The translations under genes and the position numbers were made by a program. Shown here one piece after another: positions 1 to 6,806 of a DNA stretch of 22,652 nt. This DNA is from Clostridia bacterium (GTDB lineage: Bacteria > Bacillota_A > Clostridia > Oscillospirales > CAG-272), in the NCBI GenBank assembly GCA_017445115.1, contig JAFSUU010000009.1, positions 1 to 22,652 on the forward strand. Direction: 5' to 3'. The number at the start of each line of letters is the position of its first letter. The stretch's first letter is position 1. The notes under the pieces were generated by a model that saw only the letters and a program-made list of their open reading frames with translations, was not told where the DNA came from and searched no databases.

Positions 1-174
1 CAAGAACCGTATATGCGAAGATCCTTCTCCTCGTGAGCCACTTTACAGTGTCTCCCGGTCCCGTGAACCCCAAAAATCTGACGATTTTTGAGGACCCCGG
101 TACGGATCAGGATGACAGAGAGGGAGAGTTTTACTGACATTGAGTTTATTCAGCAATTATTTATCGTTCGGAAA
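1..174. other. Non-coding left edge, no gene recognised
   Basis: No credible coding frame, tRNA or rRNA is visible here. There is one small hairpin, CAAAAATC / GATTTTTG with a TGAC loop, at 71-90. The segment around 110-120 reads like the short extragenic tracts that recur in many Clostridia genomes, but that is an impression from memory and not a match I could test. It may be the tail of a repeat that continues to the left of the window. Confidence 0.4.
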
Positions 175-280
175 ATGATATATTTCAAATCTTCGCTTTG
201 AAATATGATATACCGGCAGTAAAACTGCCGGCATGATATCTGCCCTGCGGTCAGATGATATCCGACGCGATGCGTCGGAT
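175..280. repeat. Hairpin array 1 with constant ATGATAT linker
   Basis: Four hairpins follow one another, each preceded by the same 7-mer ATGATAT (175-181, 205-211, 233-239, 255-261). The hairpins are 181-205 (9-bp arms TATTTCAAA/TTTGAAATA), 213-231 (CCGGCAGT/ACTGCCGG, loop AAA), 240-254 (imperfect, one C·T mismatch) and 260-280 (ATCCGACGC/GCGTCGGAT, loop GAT). The stems share no sequence; only the linker and the architecture are constant. The array lies beyond the terminator-like hairpin of the leftward surface-protein gene. No open frame crosses it convincingly. Function unknown. Confidence 0.75.
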
Positions 281-336
281 GAGGAATATCGTAAGCATAG
301 AAGGATAACATTTCCCAAAAGCTTTTTGAAAGGGGA

Positions 337-372
337 GCGGGGGAGACTTTTTCTCGAAAAAGTCTCCCCCGC
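337..372 (-). terminator. Strong hairpin downstream of the surface-protein gene
   Basis: Perfect 16-bp inverted repeat, GCGGGGGAGACTTTTT (337-352) and its complement (357-372), with a CTCG loop. It lies 33 bases past the stop codon of the leftward gene ending at 405, so it probably ends that transcript. No long U-run follows the stem in the leftward direction, because the T/A tract is inside the stem. It may therefore act as a processing or stability hairpin or be a dispersed repeat rather than a textbook intrinsic terminator. Confidence 0.6.
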
Positions 373-404
373 ATTATTATTCTATTCTTTTATAAACCGC
401 CGTG

Positions 405-3400
405 TTATTTCACAAAAATCTTTTTCTTTGCATAGACCCCTGCGGCGAGGGAGATGAGGGCGAGGGCTGAAATGAAGATCAGCGTTACCACGTTATCGCC
501 CGTCTGGTGCGACACGGGGGCGTCTTTGATCGTCAGAGTGATCTCACTCTCGGCGTCGTCAAAGACCGCCGTGAAGACGTGCTCGCCTGAGGACAGAGCC
601 TCGAGCGTCTCAGCCTTAAGAGTGATCACCGTGCTGCCTCGTTTCGCCGTGTAGTCTTTGTCTCTGACCAAAGTCTTTCCGTCCATCTTCGCGCCTGCGA
701 AGTGGTCGAAGCACGAGTCTAAATCAAAGCTGCGATTGAACGGTAAGACGAGATCTTTTCCGCTGCCCTTTGTCCATACGTAAGTCTCTCCGCCCTCTGC
801 GGGGTATTCCGGCTTTTCGTTAACGGTCAGCGTACCGTTCACATAAGTGATATTGTAGCAACCGGTCACGTCCTCGCCATTGGCGTTCACGATCTTCGCA
901 GCACTCGGAACGTTCTCACTGCTGCCGGGATCAGTCTGACTGCCGGTGACAGTGACGGACTCAACGGAGTCCCCTGCGGCAAGACCTTCCGCGGTAAAAC
1001 TGTTTTTCGTCAGCGCCGTCTCGTTGTACGTCCGGACGTCGCTGTCCGCAGTGATCGTTATCTCGTACCTGCCTATGCTCAGCGTGCCGGCGGTTGTTCT
1101 GACGCTGCTGTAGCTGTTCGCGTTTGTGAGAACGTACGTAAAGGTGTTGTTCTCGCTGTAATCCGCTTTATAGTACCTCACGCCCGCCGACGTCGCGGTG
1201 ACCGTCACCGTGTCGCCCGTGGGGAGCGTAAAGATCTTGCCGGACGCGTCCGCGTCGATCGGCGTGCCGTCGTAGATCACCGTGTAGGCCTCGTCGGTAT
1301 GAGTCTCGCCGTCGTAGGTCCAGCTCTTGTCGGAGGAGCTGATCATCAGCGGCGCTGCGACCGGGGAGATCGTCAGCATTGCTTCCGCGGTCGCCACGTT
1401 GCTGTAGTTGGGGTTCGTGGCCTTCACATAGACGGTATACTCACCCGCGCCCGTCTTTTTGAGACTGCTCAGGTCGGATACGTACGTTCCGTCTTGCTCG
1501 AAGCTGTAGGAGTACGACGTCACCCCGGAGATCGCATTGGTCGTCGGGGTCTTTGTATTCGATTTCTCCGATCCGTCATAAGTATACGCGTCGTCGTCCA
1601 GACTGACGGTCAGCCCGCTTATCGGTTTTATCTTTGCAACTGTGCATTTAGCAGCGCTGTCGAAGTGGTCGCTGTCGCCCGAGACCTTATACCATATATA
1701 ATACGTTCCGGCATCGGTTTTCGTGGGCAGCTCCGTGTCCCAACCGTCCGTCGGAGCGGTGACGTTGTCCTCGCCGAAGGCGTACACCATCGCGCCGCCG
1801 ATCGCAATGCCGTTATGGGAAAGCAGCGCCTGCGCGGAGCCGGTATAGTCAAGCTCCTGACCTTCCGCGTCCATCAGGATCGAGGAGTCCGTCTTTGCCT
1901 TCCACCTGGCGGTCACGGTCACAACTCCGTTAAACGCGCAGTTGTCGGAGATGAGGACATCGCTGTCCACATAGTAGACCCCGTCAGCGCCGCTGACGTC
2001 CCACCAGTTGAAGGTTTTATCATTCTCGTAATCATCCTTCGGCGGTGTGAAGGTACACGGCGGGAGTTTGAGCTTTTCGCCCTCCGAGATCGTCGTCGGG
2101 TCAATGCTGCCGGATCCATCGCCGGCACTGAATATGACCTGATACTGTCCCACGGGGAAGGTGACGATCTGGTAATACTTCGTCTGTAATCCCGAGGTAT
2201 AGGTGAACGGCGCGCCGGTCGAACTGATTTCCAGTCTGCCCGCTCTTGTCTTATAGGCGTCATAGCCGGTCCCCGCCATCGCGTTTTTCACATTGCCCTG
2301 GATCGCCGCCATATATCCTTTGGCAGCAAAGGACGAAACGCCCGCTTCGATGACAACATGGCTGTCGGAGCCCACACGCACGCCGTAGTCCGCGTCGTTG
2401 TTGCCGAGCGTAAACGTGCCGCTGCTGAAAACCACCGAGCCGCGGCTGTTGATCGCCGAGCTGTAGTACTTAAAGCCTCCGACGCTGTCGATGAGCAGAC
2501 TGCCGTCGCCGGAGAAGGTAAGCGTGCCGCCGCCGTCGTTCACTATGCCGCAGTCGCCGGATTTCGTTCCGATCGGCGTGATATGGTTCACGCCGGACAG
2601 GGAGATCGTCAGAGCGTCCGCGCCGCTGTAATAGATCGCGGCGCCGTTTCCGTTGTCGTCAAACACGTGACCCTGCCCCTGATACGTATATCCGTTAAGC
2701 GTCAGCGTGTTTGTTTCGGGTACATAGTTCCAGCCGTCGCCGGAGGTGCAGGCGCTCGTGACCTCGGTATCGCCGACCCAGAGGTTGTAATGGATGAAGG
2801 TGAACTTGACTTTCTTGTAGCCAAGCGCGGCGCCTTCCGTGTTGACCGCGATCGCCGTACCTTCTCCCGTGCCCTCGGCGTTGTTCCAGCCGATTCCGTC
2901 GGTAAGATTCTTTACTGTGATCTGGTCTTCTAAAGCCGAACTGTTGCCGGTCGACACAAAGGAAACAACGCCGTCACCGATCGTAAGAGTATGAGGTTCG
3001 GAGCTGCTCATGACACCGCAGCTCAGCTCTGCATCGACGCTCGCGGCGTATACGGTCCCTCCGCTGATATCGAAGTCGTCGCCAATGAGAACTCCCGCGC
3101 TGAACTCCTTCGCTTTTCCGCCCAGAGCAGTCACTTTGCCGCCGGAGATCTCCATTTTACCTTTCGCAAAGATACCGTAGCTTATATAGTCGTCCGCTTC
3201 GCCGCCTGCGGCGTATACGTCGCCGTCCTTTATGGTGAGGTCGCCGAATACGTCAACGGCGCGGGACATTCCTCCCGCGTGACCGCAGACGAATCTCAGA
3301 ACGCCGCCGTTGACTGTGAGCGATTCGCCAGCGTATAAGCCGAAATTCATTTTTTTTGCGTCACAGACCGTGACGTCAAGCGAGCCGGAGCCTGAAATAT

Positions 3401-4805
3401 TGACGCCGCCGCAAGAGTATATACCGGCGGGGTATTCCGCATCGTTTACTGTCAGTGAAACGGAGTTTTCCCCTTCAATGACAAGATTGAGCGTATCGCT
3501 TCCGAGATAGGTGATCGCGGCGACTGAATCACTCAGACTGAACACTTTCGAACTGTTGTCTGTAAACGCATGTCCGTCGCCCTCGTACGTGAAGTTATTG
3601 AGCGTCAGCGTGTTGGTCGAAGGGACGTACTCCCAGCCGTTGCCGGAAGTACAGTTCTTCGTGACCTCGGTATCTCCGACCCAGAGGAAGTGGTCGAGGA
3701 CAGTATAAGCTTCCAAAAACGCAGCTGAATGCATGGAATAATACGGTTCATATCCCATGTGCTCATCGTCGTAGAAATCTGCGGTAACGTTATAAGCTTG
3801 CGCCGGCAGAACGCCCGGATGGAAAGTGGCGACACCGTTTTCGATCTCTGAATCGTATACGTAAGAGGGTATATCTTGTCCCATTATTGTGATCGTGATA
3901 AAGCCGACCGCGTCTTCGTTGATATGTATGTATATCGTTCCGCCACTGAGAGGGGTGCCGGGTATGCTGTCCATTGTTATCGTCGGCTCGATACGGTCTC
4001 CAGAATCGACGGGATCATTGAGCAACACCTCAAATTCGGAGCCGTCTTTCGCAGTCGCGGTGATACCGCTAACGCCGACAGACGCGCCTGCGGAGGAGCC
4101 GTTTTTGTAATGGCAGGATAACCTCATAAGAGAAGTGCCGGTATCCGAAGAAAAACCCGTCTCGGAATAAAGACTGAAAACGCCGCTTTCTTCGTCGAAT
4201 GAGACGGCGGAAGCACCGCCTCCGAGTTTTTCAGCCGTTATCCAGACCTTTGACGAATCTTTGTCTAAAATCAGCTCGTCCGGTATATTGATAGTGAATT
4301 CCAGCTTTTGCAGATCCTTAACCGCGCCGATCTTGACGAAAGCTATTATTTGGTCGATGTCGTCCGGATTGCTCGATGATATAACGTGAAGCTTAAGCTT
4401 ATCCGCGTTAGCCGGAACGAGCTTGATGCAGCCGTCATACCATCCGTCGCCGCCGTCCTTGTTCGGACGGAAGTGGACGTTATAGACCCCGTCCGCCGCG
4501 ACAGTATAGGCATCATCACGGCTCTCCGGGAAATAGACTTTTTGCGCCCCATAAAAGGGAGCTTTCTGAACGATCTGCAATTCGCAGTCTTTCGATAAGG
4601 TTTTACCGAGGAGAACGTATTCGTTCCCTCCGAAACCTTCCACTTCGGTCAAAACGTCGTTCTCCGTGGATGTCCAGTCGTTGAACGTTCCGATCAGCAT
4701 ATAGTTTGAGCCGCCTACCATGCCGCCGGCAAACGCCGCCGCCGGCAGAAGCGCCAACAGCATACAAAGCGTCAGAATCAGACTGATGATCCTCTTGTTT
4801 TTCAT
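405..4805 (-). CDS. Large exported multidomain surface protein with MBG-like repeats
   Basis: A 1466-residue protein likely displayed on the cell surface. Residues 1-26 form a typical signal peptide (KNKR, hydrophobic core, AFA cleavage site). An N-terminal segment with an IGTFNDW motif resembles carbohydrate-binding beta-sandwich modules. Two related units start near residues 372 and 672, each with LWVGDTEVT followed by a TNTLTLN strand; these lead into repetitive beta-helix-like sequence. A segment near 887-965 resembles InlB-type bacterial repeats. From about 980 to 1345 there are several MBG/Ig-like repeats (DYTG, TYDG, TYNE starts), then an X2-like domain near 1358-1425. The C-terminus has QTGDN (about 1434-1438), a hydrophobic helix and AKKKIFVK, which resembles a sortase sorting signal but lacks LPXTG. 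The start is supported by AGAGG upstream and by a promoter at 4853-4881. Ligand and partner are unknown; adhesion or glycan binding is an inference. Confidence 0.88.
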   Translation of the reverse strand: MKNKRIISLILTLCMLLALLPAAAFAGGMVGGSNYMLIGTFNDWTSTENDVLTEVEGFGGNEYVLLGKTLSKDCELQIVQKAPFYGAQKVYFPESRDDAYTVAADGVYNVHFRPNKDGGDGWYDGCIKLVPANADKLKLHVISSSNPDDIDQIIAFVKIGAVKDLQKLEFTINIPDELILDKDSSKVWITAEKLGGGASAVSFDEESGVFSLYSETGFSSDTGTSLMRLSCHYKNGSSAGASVGVSGITATAKDGSEFEVLLNDPVDSGDRIEPTITMDSIPGTPLSGGTIYIHINEDAVGFITITIMGQDIPSYVYDSEIENGVATFHPGVLPAQAYNVTADFYDDEHMGYEPYYSMHSAAFLEAYTVLDHFLWVGDTEVTKNCTSGNGWEYVPSTNTLTLNNFTYEGDGHAFTDNSSKVFSLSDSVAAITYLGSDTLNLVIEGENSVSLTVNDAEYPAGIYSCGGVNISGSGSLDVTVCDAKKMNFGLYAGESLTVNGGVLRFVCGHAGGMSRAVDVFGDLTIKDGDVYAAGGEADDYISYGIFAKGKMEISGGKVTALGGKAKEFSAGVLIGDDFDISGGTVYAASVDAELSCGVMSSSEPHTLTIGDGVVSFVSTGNSSALEDQITVKNLTDGIGWNNAEGTGEGTAIAVNTEGAALGYKKVKFTFIHYNLWVGDTEVTSACTSGDGWNYVPETNTLTLNGYTYQGQGHVFDDNGNGAAIYYSGADALTISLSGVNHITPIGTKSGDCGIVNDGGGTLTFSGDGSLLIDSVGGFKYYSSAINSRGSVVFSSGTFTLGNNDADYGVRVGSDSHVVIEAGVSSFAAKGYMAAIQGNVKNAMAGTGYDAYKTRAGRLEISSTGAPFTYTSGLQTKYYQIVTFPVGQYQVIFSAGDGSGSIDPTTISEGEKLKLPPCTFTPPKDDYENDKTFNWWDVSGADGVYYVDSDVLISDNCAFNGVVTVTARWKAKTDSSILMDAEGQELDYTGSAQALLSHNGIAIGGAMVYAFGEDNVTAPTDGWDTELPTKTDAGTYYIWYKVSGDSDHFDSAAKCTVAKIKPISGLTVSLDDDAYTYDGSEKSNTKTPTTNAISGVTSYSYSFEQDGTYVSDLSSLKKTGAGEYTVYVKATNPNYSNVATAEAMLTISPVAAPLMISSSDKSWTYDGETHTDEAYTVIYDGTPIDADASGKIFTLPTGDTVTVTATSAGVRYYKADYSENNTFTYVLTNANSYSSVRTTAGTLSIGRYEITITADSDVRTYNETALTKNSFTAEGLAAGDSVESVTVTGSQTDPGSSENVPSAAKIVNANGEDVTGCYNITYVNGTLTVNEKPEYPAEGGETYVWTKGSGKDLVLPFNRSFDLDSCFDHFAGAKMDGKTLVRDKDYTAKRGSTVITLKAETLEALSSGEHVFTAVFDDAESEITLTIKDAPVSHQTGDNVVTLIFISALALISLAAGVYAKKKIFVK

Positions 4806-4852
4806 GATCCGTACCTCTTTTTGAGATATAATTAAAAATATTTTCCATAATA

Positions 4853-4881
4853 ACTATATCATACAAATTTTGCAAAGTCAA
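4853..4881 (-). promoter_or_regulatory. Sigma-A promoter of the surface-protein gene
   Basis: Read leftward, TTGACT (4881-4876), a 17-nt spacer and TATAGT (4858-4853). It lies about 48 bases ahead of the start codon at 4805, in AT-rich sequence. Spacing is ideal and both boxes are close to consensus. Confidence 0.7.
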
Positions 4882-4912
4882 TAAATAATTATTATTATGT
4901 TTGTGAATAAAT

Positions 4913-5195
4913 ATTTATGCGCGAGTATCGCGCATAAATCAATGAATTGCTCCTTTTCGTCCCAACGAACCGCGTCCCCGCGATTCGCCGGGGGTCCCGA
5001 ATTCGGAGCATGAATTGTTCCTGCGGAACATGAATTGCGCTGCGGCGCATGGGGCATAAGAGGAGCAATTCAAACATGACGGATTGCCGTCAATTCATGG
5101 AGCGAAGCGAGAAATCATGACGCGATAGCGTCAAATCATTTCACGCCGCGTTGCGGCTACACCTCAACAGTCATAGACGCTTGCGGAGCAAGCGT
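4913..5195. repeat. Hairpin array 2 with CATGAATTG-like linkers
   Basis: A run of short hairpins: 4913-4939 (12-bp perfect arms, loop GTA), 4956-4969 (TTCGT/ACGAA), 5017-5029 (GTTCC/GGAAC, loop TGC), 5036-5049 (TGCGC/GCGCA), 5077-5092 (TGACGG/CCGTCA, loop ATTG), 5118-5133 (TGACGC/GCGTCA, loop GATA), 5145-5157 (GCCGC/GCGGC, loop GTT) and 5177-5195 (ACGCTTGC/GCAAGCGT, loop GGA). Recurrent linkers are CATGAATTG (twice), AATTCATG and AATCATG. Linkers are less uniform than in the arrays at 175-280 and 14782-15026, so this may be an older or rearranged array. It fills the gap between the AlaX terminator and the promoter of the surface protein. No coding frame is credible here. Confidence 0.65.
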
Positions 5196-5210
5196 TACAA
5201 GTATTTGCAC

Positions 5211-5242
5211 AAAAACCGGGCTCGGAGAATCCGAGCCCGGTT
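5211..5242 (-). terminator. Rho-independent terminator of the AlaX-like gene
   Basis: A 13-bp inverted repeat, AACCGGGCTCGGA (5214-5226) and its complement (5230-5242), with a GAA loop. Read leftward, the stem is followed by a run of five T (5215-5211). It is the best terminator for the leftward gene ending at 5507, although it lies about 265 bases past the stop. Confidence 0.7.
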
Positions 5243-5487
5243 CAGACTGAAGACAAACTTGGTAGAGCGGCAATGATAGGACGGTTAATGAAGTAAGCAT
5301 AACATCATAAAAAGATTTCGTTTCGCCGAAAATCAAAGAGGCGGGGGATACGGATAAACCCGAATCCCCCGCCGTCATTGCCTTTCGGCGCTCTCGCCGT
5401 TCGACGTATTCATATACGCCTGACGCGCCGAGATCACCAAATCTACCGGCGTTTCTCTTCGTCTGTTCGGAGAATCCGAGCCCGGTT
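5222..5487. repeat. 21-bp direct repeat flanking a 224-bp segment
   Basis: The same 21 bases (beginning TCGGAGAATCCGAG) occur at 5222-5242 and 5467-5487. The first copy forms half of the strong terminator; the second has only a 5-bp stem of its own. The enclosed segment holds another strong hairpin and no recognisable gene. The arrangement could mark a small insertion or a partly duplicated terminator. Confidence 0.6.
5340..5373. terminator. GC-rich hairpin downstream of the AlaX-like gene
   Basis: Arms GGCGGGGGAT (5340-5349) and ATCCCCCGCC (5364-5373), with an A·A mismatch and an inner CGG/CCG stem. The leftward flank is only moderately T-rich (CTCTTTGATTTTC), so termination here would be weak. 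It may instead be an mRNA-stabilising hairpin. Its GCGGGGGA edge resembles the hairpin at 337-372. Confidence 0.4.
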
Positions 5488-5506
5488 TTAATTAGAATTA
5501 ATGGAA

Positions 5507-6661
5507 TCATTTATAATTATTGAAGAATTCTTCGACGGTTTTGCGGTCGGCACCGCATTTTCCGGTGATCATAGCGGGAGAACCGCCGCCGCGCCCAGAG
5601 ATCGCGCCGTTTATCGACGGGGCGAGAGCCTTTAAGTCGTCCTTTTCCGAACGGATGATATATCTATAATCCTTTTCTTTGCCGATAAATCCCGCGGCGA
5701 CGCGGCAGAGATTTGCTGCGCCGTTCAGAAATTCGCGGACTGCCTCGGGATCCTCTGCCTCGAAGAAGAAGCAGAGCGCGCCGTCGGTACTCTCGAGCGT
5801 TTCGAGCTTTTTTGCCATAAGCTCACGCTCCGCGTGACGCAGGCGGTACGCGGTATTTGCAAGCTCCTCGCGAAGTCTGTCGACTGCCGCGGCGACGTCG
5901 TCACGCGCGACTGAGAACGACTCGGCGAGCGAAGTCAGCGCGGCGTGTTCCTTTATGAAAAGTTCGACCGCGTCGGGACCGCAGACTATCTCAAGGCGGG
6001 TGCCGCCCTTGTATTTTATCGAATCGGTCACTTTGAGCATACCGACCTCGGAGGTTGACTTCACGTGAGGCGCGCAGCAGGCGCAAAGGTCGACGTCCTC
6101 GATCTTCACGAGCCGCACCTCGCCTTTGATGCCGTCCTTGCTTCTGAAAGTCAGCGAAGACAGTTCTTCTTCCGACGGATACCATGCGGTGACGGCGTGA
6201 TTTCCTCTTATCGCGCGGTTGGCTTCTTTTTCGATCATCGCTACCTTTTCGCGGTCGAGATATACGTCGAGGTCGACTCTGACGTATTCTTCGGAGAGGT
6301 GGAAGCCGACGTTCTCACAGCCGAAGAGGCGGTGCGCGACGCCGCAGAGGACGTGCTCGCCGGTGTGGCTCTGCATCTTTCTGTATCTCTCGTCAAAATC
6401 TATCCGGCAGAGGACCTCGTCCCCCGGCAAAAACTCTTTTTCCGTGGCGTGGTAAATGACGCCGTCCTTTTCGAAGACGCTCTTCACCGCGGAGCCTGAG
6501 ATCTTTCCGGTGTCGGGGCTCTGCCCGCCCTCCTCGGGGAAGAACGCGGTCCGGTCGAGCACGGTTAAAAAAGAGTCATCCGCCGCGTCGCACGAGATCA
6601 CTTTCGCTGTGAACTCACGGAGGTATGCGTCGGCGTCGAAAAGCCTTACCGTTTTTTTCAT
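5507..6661 (-). CDS. AlaX-type alanyl-tRNA editing hydrolase with DHHA1 domain
   Basis: A 384-residue stand-alone relative of the alanyl-tRNA synthetase editing region. Such proteins hydrolyse Ser-tRNA(Ala) or Gly-tRNA(Ala) in the cytoplasm. The N-terminal half has the family's FFPEEGGQSPDTG segment near residue 40, the zinc-site HTGEH motif near residue 95, and the second zinc motif CCAPH near residue 192. The C-terminal part ends with a DHHA1-like glycine-rich SGRGGGSP segment, so it is the long (AlaX-L) form at a normal length. Both metal-binding motifs are intact, so activity is expected. It is transcribed alone, divergently from the gene at 6807, from the promoter at 6694-6722. A GGAAGGAA ribosome binding site lies upstream of the start. 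Confidence 0.9.
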   Translation of the reverse strand: MKKTVRLFDADAYLREFTAKVISCDAADDSFLTVLDRTAFFPEEGGQSPDTGKISGSAVKSVFEKDGVIYHATEKEFLPGDEVLCRIDFDERYRKMQSHTGEHVLCGVAHRLFGCENVGFHLSEEYVRVDLDVYLDREKVAMIEKEANRAIRGNHAVTAWYPSEEELSSLTFRSKDGIKGEVRLVKIEDVDLCACCAPHVKSTSEVGMLKVTDSIKYKGGTRLEIVCGPDAVELFIKEHAALTSLAESFSVARDDVAAAVDRLREELANTAYRLRHAERELMAKKLETLESTDGALCFFFEAEDPEAVREFLNGAANLCRVAAGFIGKEKDYRYIIRSEKDDLKALAPSINGAISGRGGGSPAMITGKCGADRKTVEEFFNNYK

Positions 6662-6693
6662 TGAGTGAATTTCCTTCCAGTAATATACTCATA

Positions 6694-6722
6694 ATTATAC
6701 AGAGATTAACATTTGAAATCAA
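6694..6722 (-). promoter_or_regulatory. Sigma-A promoter of the AlaX-like gene
   Basis: Read leftward, TTGATT (6722-6717), a 17-nt spacer and a perfect TATAAT (6699-6694), 33 bases ahead of the start codon. Confidence 0.75.
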
Positions 6723-6746
6723 CCTTTTTTAAAAAATATTTATTTA

Positions 6747-6774
6747 TTCACAATTTTGTGGTATAGTTTATAAA
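6747..6774 (+). promoter_or_regulatory. Possible promoter of the exported DUF5722-like gene
   Basis: TTCACA (6747-6752), a 16-nt spacer and TATAAA (6769-6774), in AT-rich sequence ahead of the ribosome binding site at 6792-6798. The boxes are weaker than those of the other genes. An alternative -10 is TATAGT at 6762-6767. Confidence 0.4.
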
Positions 6775-6806
6775 TAAGTCTAAGATCATCAAGGGAGGTG
6801 CCGGAT

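Noticed and set aside
1299..2189. A 296-codon rightward frame opposite the surface protein
   Set aside because: Antisense shadow of a GC-rich gene; low-complexity Arg/Val/Ala-rich translation and no ribosome binding site.
5157..5510. A 117-codon leftward frame overlapping the AlaX stop as ATGA
   Set aside because: It runs through two strong hairpins including the terminator, has no recognisable domain and no convincing composition. Most likely chance.
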